Positions 18,207 through 29,072 of a DNA stretch of 64,000 nucleotides are shown here, piece by piece. Position numbers and translations under genes: made by a program. The notes beneath the pieces were generated by a model that was given only the letters and a program-made list of their open reading frames with translations, made no database searches and was not told the origin of the DNA. The stretch's first letter is position 1, and every line of letters starts with the position of its first letter. The stretch spans positions 34,721 through 98,720 of the forward strand of contig MELC01000067.1 in the NCBI GenBank assembly GCA_001767455.1. The letters run 5' to 3'. This stretch comes from Acidobacteria bacterium RIFCSPLOWO2_12_FULL_66_21. Lineage in GTDB: Bacteria > Acidobacteriota > Vicinamibacteria > Vicinamibacterales > 2-12-FULL-66-21.

Positions 18207-18888
18207 AGGACGGCGGCAGGAGCGAGTCGAAGGCGTCCGGCGGAAGGTCGGCGAGCGACTTCACGAACAGGTCCGCGTCGAGACGCGCGGTTCGGCTGAC
18301 GCCGATCGAGCGCATGCCGGCCCTTCGCGCCGCCTCGATCCCAGCCGCGGCATCTTCCACCACGATGCAGTGCGACGGCTGCACGTGCAGCCGGAAGGCT
18401 GCCGCCAGGAACACGTCGGGATCCGGCTTGCCTTTCGTCACGTCTTCCGCGGCCACCGTCGCCTCGAACGCGGCATCGAGATTGAGGGCGCGGAGCATCA
18501 CGTCCACGTTGGCGCGCGGGGCTGATGACGCGACCGCCTGTTTCCAGCCCGCCTCGTGCAGCCGCCTCACGCACCCGGCCGCGCCGGGCAAGGGCTCCAG
18601 CCCTTCCTCCCGCGCCAGCCGCCGGTATTCCTCCTCCTTGGCATCGCCGATCCGCTGAATCCTCTCCATGCGCGCGGTATCGCCCAGCCAGTCGCGAAGA
18701 ATGCGATCGTTGCGCTGCCCGAAGCGCGCGAGGAACCGTTCGTAGGTGAGCGGGACCCCTTCGCGCTCCAGCGTCGACTTCCACGCGCGCCAGTGGTAGT
18801 CCCCTGAGTCGACCAGCGTGCCGTCCAGGTCCCAGAGAACGGCGCGCTGGCGCCCCCCGTTACGCGCGCGCTCTTTCAGGCCGCTCAC
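18202..18888 (-). CDS. HAD-superfamily phosphatase (beta-phosphoglucomutase-like), last gene of the pentose operon
   Basis: This protein of 228 residues starts at the GTG at 18888, which overlaps the TGA of the epimerase gene (GTGA). Motif I is WDLDGTLVDSG, the cap is helical, motif II Ser is in ASSAPRA, motif III Lys in TKGKPDPDVF and motif IV is VVEDAAAGIEAA. Such enzymes dephosphorylate sugar phosphates. In Bacillus subtilis the ara operon also ends with an unrelated-subclass HAD phosphatase (AraL) thought to limit sugar-phosphate toxicity; a similar role is plausible here. Exact substrate is unknown. Confidence 0.85.
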   Translation of the reverse strand: MSGLKERARNGGRQRAVLWDLDGTLVDSGDYHWRAWKSTLEREGVPLTYERFLARFGQRNDRILRDWLGDTARMERIQRIGDAKEEEYRRLAREEGLEPLPGAAGCVRRLHEAGWKQAVASSAPRANVDVMLRALNLDAAFEATVAAEDVTKGKPDPDVFLAAAFRLHVQPSHCIVVEDAAAGIEAARRAGMRSIGVSRTARLDADLFVKSLADLPPDAFDSLLPPSL

Positions 18889-19577
18889 TGTCCGTAGTAC
18901 GCCTTGGGACCGTGCTTGCGGAGATAGTGCTTCTCGACCAGCCACGGGTCGGGCGCGGACGCGTCCGGCGCCATCACGCGCGCGCGCCAGTCGAGCCGCG
19001 CGACGTATTCGAGCACGCGGGCGTTTTCGATCGCCTTGAAGGCGTCCGGCCCCCAGGCGAACGGTCCGTGGTTGGCGACCAGCACCGCCGGGATGTCGTC
19101 GGGCGAGAGGCCGCTGTCGCGAAAGCGCTCGACGATAACGTGCCCGGTGTTCGCTTCGTAGCGGGTCTGGACTTCGTTGCGCGTCATCGGCCTGGTGACC
19201 GGGACGTCCCCGCGGAAGTAATCCGCGTGCGTCGTCCCCATGCACCGAATCGGCGTGCGCGTCTGCGCGAACATCGTGGCGAACTCCGAATGCGTGTGGA
19301 CGATCGCGCCACATCCGAACGCCCGATAGAGCTCGAGATGCGTCGGGGTGTCGGACGATGGGCGGAGATCGCTGTCGAGGACCTCGCCCGTCGCGAGCGA
19401 GACGGCGACCATGTGCGCCGGCGTCAGCTGGTTGTAGGGCACGCCGCTCGGCTTGATGACGAACAGGCCCGCGTCGCGATCGACGGCCGACAGGTTGCCG
19501 AACGTGCCCATGACGAGCCCGCTCGAGGCCAGCTCCATGTTGGCGCGGTGGACGAGGTCGTGCAGGGTGGATGGCAT
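18885..19577 (-). CDS. araD: L-ribulose-5-phosphate 4-epimerase
   Basis: This 230-residue class II aldolase-fold enzyme converts L-ribulose 5-phosphate to D-xylulose 5-phosphate, which enters the pentose phosphate pathway. The family signatures are GTFGNLSA (phosphate binding), SSDTPTHLELYRAF, the zinc ligands in IVHTHSEFAT and the second zinc His near GHVIVERF. Length is normal. It lies between ribulokinase (62 bp upstream) and the HAD phosphatase (4-base overlap). Closely related L-fuculose-phosphate aldolases are the main alternative; the adjacent kinase favours AraD. Confidence 0.9.
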   Translation of the reverse strand: MPSTLHDLVHRANMELASSGLVMGTFGNLSAVDRDAGLFVIKPSGVPYNQLTPAHMVAVSLATGEVLDSDLRPSSDTPTHLELYRAFGCGAIVHTHSEFATMFAQTRTPIRCMGTTHADYFRGDVPVTRPMTRNEVQTRYEANTGHVIVERFRDSGLSPDDIPAVLVANHGPFAWGPDAFKAIENARVLEYVARLDWRARVMAPDASAPDPWLVEKHYLRKHGPKAYYGQ

Positions 19578-19599
19578 ATGCGGTACTTGTGGTGGAGAC

Positions 19600-19690
19600 T
19601 CACAGAAGGAGAGAAGGAGGGGAGGCTTCCCTTCTTCTGTTAACCAAGGGACAAGCCTTCCTTCCTTCCCTCCTTCTGTTCGTTTTCGAA
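19600..19690. repeat. Purine-rich GAAGGA / CTTCC inverted repeats between araB and araD
   Basis: CAGAAGGAGAGAAGGAGG faces CTTCCCTTCTTCTG, and CCTTCCTTCCCTCCTTCTG follows, forming overlapping hairpins in the operon. The repeat runs into the 3' end of araB and encodes its low-complexity C-terminal tail (EQKEGRKEG). It could stabilise or attenuate the downstream mRNA. Confidence 0.5.
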
Positions 19691-21358
19691 GACCCGCTCC
19701 CTGATTGCGAGCAGGCGCTTCATCAGCGTGCCCAGGTCGCTTTTCGCGCCGGCGACGCCGCCGAACTCGTCGTGCAGCTCACGATAAATCGCGAACAGCT
19801 CATTGTAGACGCGGTGCGCGCCGGCGTGGGGCGCGAAGCGCTTCTCCTTGATCGTGGTCATCCGCTCCTGCGCCTCGGTCCAGTCGTCGTAGCCTCCCAC
19901 CGTCGAGCCCGCCGTGACCGCGGCGGACACCGCCGCGCCGAGCGCCGGCGTCTGGGGGGAGCCGGCGATGAGCATCGGCTGGCCGATGACGTCGGCGTAG
20001 ATCTGCATGAACAGATCGTTCTTTTCAACGATGCCGCCGCAGCAGACCACGCGCTCGATCGGCACGCCGTATTCCTGGATGCGCTCGATGATCACCCGCG
20101 CGCCGAATGCGGTGGCTTCGATGAGCGCGCGGTAGATCTCGCCGGGAGTGGTGTGCAGAGTCTGCCCGACGATGAGGCCGGTCAGCCGCGTGTCGACGAG
20201 CACCGTCCGGTTGCCGTTGTTCCAGTCGAGGGCGACGAGCCCCGACTCCCCCGGCTGGAGGCGTGCGGCCCGGGCGGAGAGCAGCTCGTGCAGCGACTCA
20301 TCCCCCTGGCAGACCCGGACCCACCAGTTGAGGATGTCCCCCACCGCGGACTGCCCCGCCTCGATCCCGAAGTAGCCGGGCATGATCGAGCCGTTGACGA
20401 TCCCGCAGATGCCCGGGATGTCCTTGATGGCGCCGCCCGACGGCGCGATGGCGCAGTCGCACGTGGACGTGCCGATGATCTTGACGAACGTGCCGGTGCG
20501 GATGCCGGATCCGACCGCGCCGTAATGCGCGTCGAAGCCGCCCATCGCAATCACGATGCCGGCGGGCAGCCCCAGGTCCGCCGCCCACTGGTCCGACAGG
20601 TGGCCCGCGGGACGATCCGCCGCATAGGCCTTCTCGTAGAGGCGATCTCGAAGCGCCGCGAGCCTCGGATCGAGCCGCGCCAGGAACGGCTTCGACGGCA
20701 ATCCGCCCCACGTCTCGGAATACATCGCCTTGTGCCCCGCCGCGCAGACCGAGCGGACGATGCGGCGCGGGTCGTCGATGCCGGCGAGGAATGCGGGGAC
20801 GAAATCGGCCAGCTCCACCCAGCTCGCCCCGGCGTCGAACACGTCCGGCGCGACCTTGAGGCAGTGCCAGATCTTCGACCACCACCACTCGGACGAATAC
20901 GTGCCGCCGATCGGGTCGAGATACTGCGGCGCATGACGGCGGGCCGTCTCGGTGATCGCGGCGGCCTCCTCCGTCGAGGTGTGATCTTTCCAGAGCCACG
21001 CGTGGGCGGCGAGATTGTTCTTCCAGCGCGGATCGAGCGCCAGCGGCCGCGCGCGGGCGTCCACCGGCAACGGCGTCGAGCCGGTGGTGTCCACGCCAAT
21101 CCCGATCACGCGATCGGCCGAGAAGCCCCGCTCGTTCGAGGCCTGCGCGAGCGCGCCGCGGATCGACGCGCGCGCCCCCTCGATGTAGTCGGCCGGGTTC
21201 TGCCGCGCCAGGTGCGGCTGCTTCGGCTCGACGAGCACGCCGTGGTCGCCGCTCGGATACTCGAAGACGCTCGTGCCGATCACGCGCCCATCCGCGCAAT
21301 CCACGACAATCGCACGGACGGAGTTCGTTCCGTAATCGAGACCGATGGTGTAGGACAT
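19640..21358 (-). CDS. araB: Ribulokinase (FGGY carbohydrate kinase)
   Basis: This 572-residue kinase phosphorylates L-ribulose to L-ribulose 5-phosphate with ATP. The N-terminal phosphate-1 motif is GLDYGTNSVRAIVVD, the sugar-binding region contains GVDTTGSTPLPV and GGFDAHYGAVGSG, and the C-terminal ATPase half shows ALDWNNGNRT and VVCCGGIVEKND. Length fits AraB rather than shorter xylulokinases. The last 15 residues lie in the purine-rich repeat. It is the third gene of the GH51-TIM-araB-araD-HAD operon, separated from the TIM gene by a cruciform-forming repeat. Confidence 0.92.
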   Translation of the reverse strand: MSYTIGLDYGTNSVRAIVVDCADGRVIGTSVFEYPSGDHGVLVEPKQPHLARQNPADYIEGARASIRGALAQASNERGFSADRVIGIGVDTTGSTPLPVDARARPLALDPRWKNNLAAHAWLWKDHTSTEEAAAITETARRHAPQYLDPIGGTYSSEWWWSKIWHCLKVAPDVFDAGASWVELADFVPAFLAGIDDPRRIVRSVCAAGHKAMYSETWGGLPSKPFLARLDPRLAALRDRLYEKAYAADRPAGHLSDQWAADLGLPAGIVIAMGGFDAHYGAVGSGIRTGTFVKIIGTSTCDCAIAPSGGAIKDIPGICGIVNGSIMPGYFGIEAGQSAVGDILNWWVRVCQGDESLHELLSARAARLQPGESGLVALDWNNGNRTVLVDTRLTGLIVGQTLHTTPGEIYRALIEATAFGARVIIERIQEYGVPIERVVCCGGIVEKNDLFMQIYADVIGQPMLIAGSPQTPALGAAVSAAVTAGSTVGGYDDWTEAQERMTTIKEKRFAPHAGAHRVYNELFAIYRELHDEFGGVAGAKSDLGTLMKRLLAIRERVFENEQKEGRKEGLSLG

Positions 21359-21380
21359 GACAGTGAACAGATATGCAAAG

Positions 21381-21447
21381 ACAGTGTGGGTCAGCCCTTC
21401 ATGGGCTGACCTCTGAGGTCAGGGCATAAAGCCCTGACCCACACTGT
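21381..21447. repeat. Cruciform-forming repeat between the TIM-barrel gene and araB
   Basis: Outer arms ACAGTGTGGGTCAG and CTGACCCACACTGT pair perfectly and enclose two inner hairpins (GTCAGCCCTTCATGGGCTGAC and a GGTCAGGGC/GCCCTGACC pair). The resulting clover-like fold lies in the 115-bp operon gap. It may be a REP element, an mRNA processing or stability element, or an internal attenuator. Confidence 0.65.
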
Positions 21448-21473
21448 CCTGTCAAGGCTGCTGCTTACCACAA

Positions 21474-22607
21474 TCACCCCACCAGAATCGGAGACACCAC
21501 GTCGAGCACGTCCGGGCCCGTGCCGGCCCGCCGCGCCTTGTCGAGCGCGCACTGCGCGCCCATGACGCGCACGGCCTTCAGCGACAGGTTCGCGAAGTTG
21601 ATCATGCTCCGCTCCATGGCGCGCGTCGGATCCTCGCGATACGTGAACTGATCCTGGCTGTAGTAGCCGCGATAATTGCGAATGAAGGTCGTATACAGGT
21701 ATTCGACCGATTCCGGGATCGACAGCGTGCCGAACATCAGGTCCTGATCGTTCCTGCCCTGCCGCGCGTCGTTGATGTCGAACTTGTGCACCGGCACGCC
21801 GGCGAACTCCGCCAGGTCGCACGAGGTCGAGGCGGTCGTGGCTTCCATCTTCTGGTGGCCGTAGTCGATCGTGAGCCCGCAGTTGCTGCCGCTCGTGCGC
21901 CTGTTGACGGCCTCGGCGACCAGAATCGCCGACGCCGCGGTCGGGATGATCATGTACAGCTCGCGCGGCTCGTACGGCTTCGGCTCGATCGCGAGCTTCA
22001 CGCCGTACTCGAGGCACTTGCGGTTGACCGCGACCAGCGCGTCGGTGAACCACTCGAGCGACTGCCTGTAGTCGATCTGGAAGTGATAGTCGGCGCCGTC
22101 GGAGCCGGGCCAGACGCTCAGCACCGGGATCTTCAGCAGCCGGCACAGCTCGACGCCTTTGAGGATCTCGTCGAGCGCCTCACGGCGCAGAGCGGGGTCG
22201 GGGTTGCACGGCCCGCCAAGGCGGAACCTCGGGTTCGTCCACGTGTTGATGTTGCACGCGGCGATCGTCAGCCCGAGCTCGGGAAGAAACCCGTCGCGCG
22301 CGCGCGCGATGGCGGCCTGATCGAGCTCGCCGTTCATCGACGCCTCGAACACGCTCTGGTGGATCTCAATCGCGTCGACGCCCGCCGCCTTCGTGCGCCG
22401 GCACTGCCCCTCGAAATCGCTGCGGAAGGCCGGGTCGTCCGAATGATAGCCGGGTGGCGCGAAGCGGTCGCAGAAATCTCCCGCCGACCAGTGCCCGACG
22501 CTCATCCTGATGTCCATCGCCTTCAGAAACTCGATGGATTCCGCGCGATCCATGTAGCCCTTTTTCGACGCGGCGAAGGCGGCCTGGTCCGCCGTGAAAC
22601 GTGTCAT
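21474..22607 (-). CDS. XylA-like TIM-barrel sugar isomerase, candidate L-arabinose isomerase substitute
   Basis: This protein of 377 residues starts at the ATG at 22607, preceded by GGAGGCATGCG; the longer track frame is the GH51 shadow. It resembles a compact xylose isomerase. LAIEPKPYEPRE corresponds to the IEPKP metal-site motif, DYGHQKMEATTAS to the second metal/substrate region, and HKFDINDARQGRNDQD to the D-x-N...D-x-D ligand loop. It lies between GH51 and ribulokinase, where araA would be expected; no AraA-like protein is encoded in the window. I infer that it converts an aldopentose (probably L-arabinose) to the ketose for AraB. An epimerase role is the main alternative. Confidence 0.75.
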   Translation of the reverse strand: MTRFTADQAAFAASKKGYMDRAESIEFLKAMDIRMSVGHWSAGDFCDRFAPPGYHSDDPAFRSDFEGQCRRTKAAGVDAIEIHQSVFEASMNGELDQAAIARARDGFLPELGLTIAACNINTWTNPRFRLGGPCNPDPALRREALDEILKGVELCRLLKIPVLSVWPGSDGADYHFQIDYRQSLEWFTDALVAVNRKCLEYGVKLAIEPKPYEPRELYMIIPTAASAILVAEAVNRRTSGSNCGLTIDYGHQKMEATTASTSCDLAEFAGVPVHKFDINDARQGRNDQDLMFGTLSIPESVEYLYTTFIRNYRGYYSQDQFTYREDPTRAMERSMINFANLSLKAVRVMGAQCALDKARRAGTGPDVLDVVSPILVG

Positions 22608-22648
22608 CGCATGCCTCCGTGTGCCCCTCTCCCCGGCGCAATCGTACA

Positions 22649-24238
<1,590 letters not shown>

Positions 24239-24246
24239 GGCTGAAA

Positions 24247-24330
24247 ACCTCCTGTTGCGCGAGCGTAGTGTAAGCGCTATTATCTGCGGCGCCGGCGTGT
24301 AAGCGTTTACAGGGTGCCACGGTAAATGCC
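24247..24330. promoter_or_regulatory. Divergent promoter block, copy 1, with two LacI-type operators
   Basis: Operator B, TGTAAGCGTTTACA (24298-24311), fits TGNAANCGNTTNCA fully. Operator A, TGTAAGCGCTATTA (24269-24282), fits partly. Their starts are 29 bp apart. The whole block, from AACCTCCTGTTGC to CCACGGTAAATGCC, recurs at 28990-29072 with the same spacing. It drives the pentose operon leftward and the broken TonB gene rightward. Confidence 0.7.
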
Positions 24331-24415
24331 ACACGCGCGCTCTCCTGTCAAGGGACCCTGGTCCCCCCCGCTCGCCGCCGGCTGCATTCGACCGTCACGA
24401 AGGAGCCTGCCGAAC

Positions 24416-24714
24416 ATGAGAGCAGTCCGCTTCGGCCTGCCTGGATGCGCCGCGCTCGTCGCAGTGACGTCCGCGTGGGCGCAGGTGCGCACTACCGGCG
24501 CTATCACCGGGACCGTCAAGGAGACGTCCGACGCGGTCGTCCCGGGCGCCACCGTGGTGCTGAAGGACGAGGGCACCAACGCGACCCAGGGAGCGGTCAC
24601 CAACACCTCGGGGTTGTTCCGCTTCCCGGGCCGAACCACGGGAGCTTTCAGATCACCGTCAAGCTCGAAGGCTTCCAGTCGGCCCAGATCAACAAGATCA
24701 TCGTCGAGGCATCA
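24416..24714 (+). pseudogene. 5' remnant of a TonB-dependent receptor, frameshifted and truncated
   Basis: The ATG at 24416 (AAGGAG upstream) opens MRAVRFGLPGCAALVAVTSAWAQ, a signal peptide, then a carboxypeptidase-regulatory domain closely similar to residues 1-100 of the intact receptor at 29179 (TGAITGTVK, VVLKDEGTNATQ). After LFRFPG the frame shifts: PNHGSFQITVKLEGFQSAQINKIIVEA continues in another frame and ends about 24714. The plug and barrel are absent. The next 150 bp show no homology I recognise before the following receptor. It is a relic of a receptor once divergent from GH51. Confidence 0.85.
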
Positions 24715-24870
24715 GCAACTCCTCGAATGGGGACGACGCTGGAGCATGAATCCTCCGTCGAGAAAAGATGCCAACTGTCGGGTTCACCTGAATGCGGAGT
24801 TTTCCGTCTTGTTTCACCTCGCTCGTGCCGACAAGGCAGGAGATGCACAGAAAGAGGAGGCGGTGTGGTT

Positions 24871-27800
24871 ATGAAACAGCGACAGATGGGCGCGCGACTG
24901 TGGGGCAGCCTGTTCGGATGTCTTTTACTCTGTCTGTGCCTGGTCCCCACAGCCTCGGCACAGCAGACGATGGGTACGGTCAGCGTCACCGTCCTGGATA
25001 CCAGCCGCGCGGTGGTTCCCGGGGCGACGTTGAAACTGACGGACCTCGCCACGAACGACGAGCGCACGGCGACCACGCAAGAGGCGGGCAACTACACCTT
25101 TGTGAACCTCAACTTCGGCCAGTATAAACTGACCGTTTCCCTCGAAGGCTTCAAGACCCAGATCTTCGATGTGCTGGTGCAGTCCGCCCGCACCACGGAC
25201 GTGAAGGCCACGTTGACGGTCGGAGGCGTGGAAACCGTCGTCGAGGTGGCGGGCGGCGTGGCGCCGCTGGTGGAGAGCACGACCAACGCGATCAACACCA
25301 CCATTGACGTGAAACAGATCGAAGACCTGCCACTGGCAGGCCGCAACATCGCGCAGTTGTCGCAGTTGGCGGCCGGCTACAACGGCACCTGGAACGGGTT
25401 GCCGTCGGCGGCGCAGGGCAACACGGTGGACGGGATTATCGGCAACACCACCCGCTGGCGCTATCAGACCGTCAACAGCGCCCAGAACACCGCCATCACG
25501 CCGCGTCTGGAGAACATCGCGGAAATGGTGGTCAGTACCGATCAGATTGACATGAACCAGGGCTTCGGCAATTCGAGCATGCAAATCACGTACGTCACCC
25601 GCCGTGGCACCAACGCATACCATGGCCGGCTGTACGAGGGCTTCCGCGCTCAATTCCTGAATGCCAAGAACTGGGGCAGCACCGTCAAGCCCAAGTATCA
25701 CCAGAACGAGGCCGGCGCCACTCTCGGTGGCCCCATTTTCAGGGACAAGCTGTTCTTCTTTGGCAGCTACTCCCTCCTGGATGTGCCCGGCGGCAGCCGT
25801 ACCACCCGCAGCTTCCTGGCCGACGACGCGAAGCAGGGCGTATTCACTTACGGCAACGGCGTACGGGCGAACCTGTTCAACATCTATGCGGCCTACAACG
25901 CGGCGAACGGCACCACGTTCCCAGGCGCCGTCTCACAGATCAATCCGATGGTGCAGGCGCGCATCGCGGAAGTGGACCGCTATCGGCAGAATGCCGGCGT
26001 CCTGTCTGCTCCGGAGCTGCAGCCGACCGATCCGAACCTGCGCCAGTGGGAGTGGCAGTACGCGAATTCGCAGCGGACCTACTTCCCGACGTTCCGGGTG
26101 GACTACAACATGTCGAACCGTTGGCGCCTGAACCTGGCTTACAACCAGTCCAAGTTCAATGCGCCCACCTCCTACTCTGACCACTGGCCAGGGGACGGCC
26201 GCGGCGCGGCGCGCAGCAGCAACAATGCGAGCGTTGCACTCGGGTTGGACACCACCATTTCGCCCACCCTGTTAAACCAGTTCAAGGGCGGGTGGCTGTA
26301 CACGGCCGCGTGGTTCGGGACTGGCGGTTCCCAGGGCTTTTTCACCAACCCGACCATCCAATACGGCTACGGCAATTACAACGACAACTACGAGATGCCG
26401 AACTCGCGTATGCAGCCCATCTTCAGCGTGTCAGACACCATGACCTGGATGAAGGGTTCTCATGTATTGAGCTTCGGCGGCAACGCCTACCGCGAGGTGA
26501 ACAAGTACTGGGATCCGCCGGAAGGGTTCACGCTGATGTCTCTCGGTCTCGTCGAAGGCGATCCGGCGCGGGACGTACTGACCAAAGAGGCGATCCGGGC
26601 GGCGGCAGGTCCGGGAGCTCCCTTGCCGACCGACGCCGAATGGGCCAACGCCCGGCAGTTATTCGCGACTCTGGCGGGACGGATTTCCAACTTCTGGGGG
26701 CGCCACGCCTACGTTCCCTCCACCGGCACGTACGCGACTGGAAGCACGCCGAACCCGGGCGGGGTCGCGTACTCCACGTTGAACGAACTGCTGACGTCCT
26801 GGGGTCTGTTCGCCCAGGACTCCTGGAAGATGAAACGTAACCTGACGGTCAACCTGGGCCTGCGCTGGGACTTCGTCTCGCCCGACAGGGACCTCACCGG
26901 GAAGTATCACTCTCTGACGCCCCAGGATCTCTACGGCCCGACCGGCGTCGGCGACCTCTTCAACCCCGGACCGCAGTCTCTGACCGGAACCAACGATCCG
27001 GTGTACACCGCCCGGGAAGCTCCGTACGGACACTGGAGGCTCACCCCCCAGCCGGCGATCGGCATCGCGTGGACGCCGCGCTCCGAAGGCAACTTCTTCG
27101 AGCGATTGCTGGGTGGGGACACGTCGGTGGTGCGCGCCGGCTACTCGTTGCGGCGGTTCACCATGCCGCAGCAGTTCGTGTGGGACATGGGCTCCTCCTT
27201 TGGCCTCGCGTTCTACCAGAACTTCCGGTCAAGTCCCAGTACCTCGGGTGACCCCGGAACCTTCATGCCGGGCAGCATTCAGCTCGGCGGCCCGGGCTGG
27301 CTGCCACAATCGTGTGCCACGACTGGGTCCGCTCCGGCGTGCTTCGTGTACAGCCCGCAGCAGTACGATCGAGTCATTCACATGAAGGACTCGACCTTCA
27401 TCGGGGGCGCTGCCGCAGCCATCCGCAACGACATTCGCCAGCCCTACAGTCAGTCCTGGACCCTGGGCATTCAGCGCCAGCTCGGCGGAGGACGGGCGAT
27501 TGAGGTGCGCTACAACGGGAATCGCACGATACACCAGTGGCTCGCGATGGATATCAACGAGGTCAACATCTTCGAAAATGGCTTCCTGGATGAATTCAAG
27601 AAGGCCCAGAACAACTTGAGCATCAACCAGGGGGCCGGTGTGAATTCGTTCGCCAACCGCGGCCTGGCGGGTCAAGTGAACCTTCCTATCATGAGCGCGG
27701 CGGGCATCAGCTTCACGAACTCAACCTTCGTCAACCAGCTGCGGAACGGCCAGGCCGGCAGCTTTGCCAACACCTTGGCGACCAACCGCGACTACTATTG

Positions 27801-28701
27801 CCGGATGGTGGGCACGTCGTTCCAGCCGTGCGGCAGCAGCTACGGCGCGGGCGCGGGCTATCCCATCAACTTCTGGATGGCCAACCCGTTCGCCATCGGC
27901 TCATGGACGGGCGCCTCGTACATGAGCGACACGGGCTACTCCAACTACAACGGCTTGCAGGTGGAGTTCCGGCAGCGCCAGTGGCGCGGCGCGACCATGA
28001 CCGCGAACTACACCTTGAGCAAGACCATGGGCGTGTCCACCGCCGGCGACTGGACGGGGTCCTATACCCAGTTCACGGTACGCGACCTCAAATCCAGCTA
28101 CATGCCAGCCAGCACCGACCGAAACCACGTGATCCACGTGAACGGCACCTACGACCTGCCCTTCGGCAAGGGCAGGCGGTGGCTGGCGAACAGTGGCGCA
28201 CTCAACAAGGTGGTCGGCGGCTGGACGGTCTCGACGATCGTCACGTTCCAGAGCGGCACGCCGTTCCGGATTACGGGCAACAACAACACGTTCAACAACA
28301 AGCGCGACGGCGGCGTGATTCTGAACGGCATCACTCCGAAGCAGGTTCAGGACCGCGTCGGCCTGTACTTCAATGCTGCCGGACAGGCGTACTTCCTGCC
28401 TCCGGACTGGATCGCCCAGATCAAGACCGATGGAACCATCACCTCCAACAGTGCGCCGGGAACCTGGGGCCAGATCTTCTATCTGCATGGGCCGACACAG
28501 ACCTACACCGATATCGGGATCTCGAAGTCGGTGGCCATCACGGAACGGATTCGGTTCAAGTTCCAGACGGAACTGCTGAACGCCTTCAATCACCCGACGT
28601 TCGGACAGGGCACAACCGGCCTGACCTCGACCGGGTTCGGCCGCGCCAACCAGAACGCCACTTCGCGCCGCATCGAGTTCCGGGGGAACATCGAATTCTG
28701 A
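24871..28701 (+). CDS. Oar-like TonB-dependent receptor
   Basis: This 1276-residue outer-membrane receptor starts at ATG 24871, preceded by AGAGGAGG. The track frame to 24445 fuses it with the upstream remnant. It has a signal peptide (LLLCLCLVPTASAQ), carboxypeptidase-regulatory domain (VTVLDTSRAVVPGATLKLTD), plug (DLPLAGRNIAQLSQLAAGY), the GGPIFRDKLFFFGSYS signature, barrel, and C-terminal RRIEFRGNIEF. It differs clearly from the 29179 receptor in the N-terminal half but shares barrel segments (NIFENGFLDEFKKAQNNL). Synonymous positions look less GC-extreme than in the neighbours. It lies between the two copies of the duplicated promoter block, so it may have been inserted there. Confidence 0.93.
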   Translation: MKQRQMGARLWGSLFGCLLLCLCLVPTASAQQTMGTVSVTVLDTSRAVVPGATLKLTDLATNDERTATTQEAGNYTFVNLNFGQYKLTVSLEGFKTQIFDVLVQSARTTDVKATLTVGGVETVVEVAGGVAPLVESTTNAINTTIDVKQIEDLPLAGRNIAQLSQLAAGYNGTWNGLPSAAQGNTVDGIIGNTTRWRYQTVNSAQNTAITPRLENIAEMVVSTDQIDMNQGFGNSSMQITYVTRRGTNAYHGRLYEGFRAQFLNAKNWGSTVKPKYHQNEAGATLGGPIFRDKLFFFGSYSLLDVPGGSRTTRSFLADDAKQGVFTYGNGVRANLFNIYAAYNAANGTTFPGAVSQINPMVQARIAEVDRYRQNAGVLSAPELQPTDPNLRQWEWQYANSQRTYFPTFRVDYNMSNRWRLNLAYNQSKFNAPTSYSDHWPGDGRGAARSSNNASVALGLDTTISPTLLNQFKGGWLYTAAWFGTGGSQGFFTNPTIQYGYGNYNDNYEMPNSRMQPIFSVSDTMTWMKGSHVLSFGGNAYREVNKYWDPPEGFTLMSLGLVEGDPARDVLTKEAIRAAAGPGAPLPTDAEWANARQLFATLAGRISNFWGRHAYVPSTGTYATGSTPNPGGVAYSTLNELLTSWGLFAQDSWKMKRNLTVNLGLRWDFVSPDRDLTGKYHSLTPQDLYGPTGVGDLFNPGPQSLTGTNDPVYTAREAPYGHWRLTPQPAIGIAWTPRSEGNFFERLLGGDTSVVRAGYSLRRFTMPQQFVWDMGSSFGLAFYQNFRSSPSTSGDPGTFMPGSIQLGGPGWLPQSCATTGSAPACFVYSPQQYDRVIHMKDSTFIGGAAAAIRNDIRQPYSQSWTLGIQRQLGGGRAIEVRYNGNRTIHQWLAMDINEVNIFENGFLDEFKKAQNNLSINQGAGVNSFANRGLAGQVNLPIMSAAGISFTNSTFVNQLRNGQAGSFANTLATNRDYYCRMVGTSFQPCGSSYGAGAGYPINFWMANPFAIGSWTGASYMSDTGYSNYNGLQVEFRQRQWRGATMTANYTLSKTMGVSTAGDWTGSYTQFTVRDLKSSYMPASTDRNHVIHVNGTYDLPFGKGRRWLANSGALNKVVGGWTVSTIVTFQSGTPFRITGNNNTFNNKRDGGVILNGITPKQVQDRVGLYFNAAGQAYFLPPDWIAQIKTDGTITSNSAPGTWGQIFYLHGPTQTYTDIGISKSVAITERIRFKFQTELLNAFNHPTFGQGTTGLTSTGFGRANQNATSRRIEFRGNIEF

Positions 28702-28719
28702 TACGGCTGGGTAAGACAG

Positions 28720-28768
28720 GAATGCGTTCACTGGGACCCCGAACGCGGGGTCCCCAGTGAACGCATTC
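28720..28768. terminator. Very long perfect-stem hairpin downstream of the TonB receptor
   Basis: A 21-base arm beginning GAATGCGTTCACTGGGA pairs with its exact complement (one bulged C) across the 6-base loop GAACGC. It lies 19 bp after the receptor stop. There is no T-tract, so a terminator or mRNA-stabilising role is inferred from position; a REP or transposon-end origin is possible. Confidence 0.6.
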
Positions 28769-28799
28769 TTCGGTCCGCGCGGACAAACCGGTATCGGCG

Positions 28800-28984
28800 G
28801 CGGCACGCCAGAATTCCACGCCTAAAATCAACTGCGCCTTTTCAACAGGAGCAGCCCTTCGTCGCGCACACCGCGCGCGCGCCGCTGGCGGCTCGTCGGC
28901 GCCGACGGCGGGGCCGAGCGTGACGGCTACGGCCGAGGCGGCGGCACACGCCACGGACGCAACGAGCGGCCGGGGCACTCGCAC
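28800..28984 (-). pseudogene. Remnant 5' end of a secreted protein gene (signal peptide only)
   Basis: A GTG at 28984, preceded by AGGAGG exactly as in GH51, opens RVPRPLVASVACAAASAVAVTLGPAVGADEP, a good signal peptide. The frame then runs into low-complexity sequence and the long hairpin without any domain; the track ORF ends at 28586 inside the TonB gene. Position relative to the duplicated operator block mirrors GH51 at 24238. I read it as what is left of a second operator-controlled hydrolase. A genuine short exported peptide is less likely. Confidence 0.55.
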
Positions 28985-28989
28985 GGGTC

Positions 28990-29072
28990 AAACCTCCTGT
29001 TGCAAGCCGGGAATGTAAGCGCTATCATCGCCGCCGCCGGCATGTAAACGCTTACAGGGGCCACGGTAAATG
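28990..29072. promoter_or_regulatory. Divergent promoter block, copy 2, with two LacI-type operators
   Basis: Operator B is TGTAAACGCTTACA (29043-29056), a full match to the LacI-family consensus. Operator A is TGTAAGCGCTATCA (29014-29027), one mismatch. Spacing of 29 bp and flanking sequence equal copy 1 at 24247-24330. It precedes the intact TonB receptor by about 110 bp. Confidence 0.7.

Noticed and set aside
24445-24870. Single 1418-residue TonB receptor starting at 24445
   Set aside because: The first ~140 codons are the frameshifted tail of an older receptor; the next receptor has its own RBS and signal peptide at 24871.
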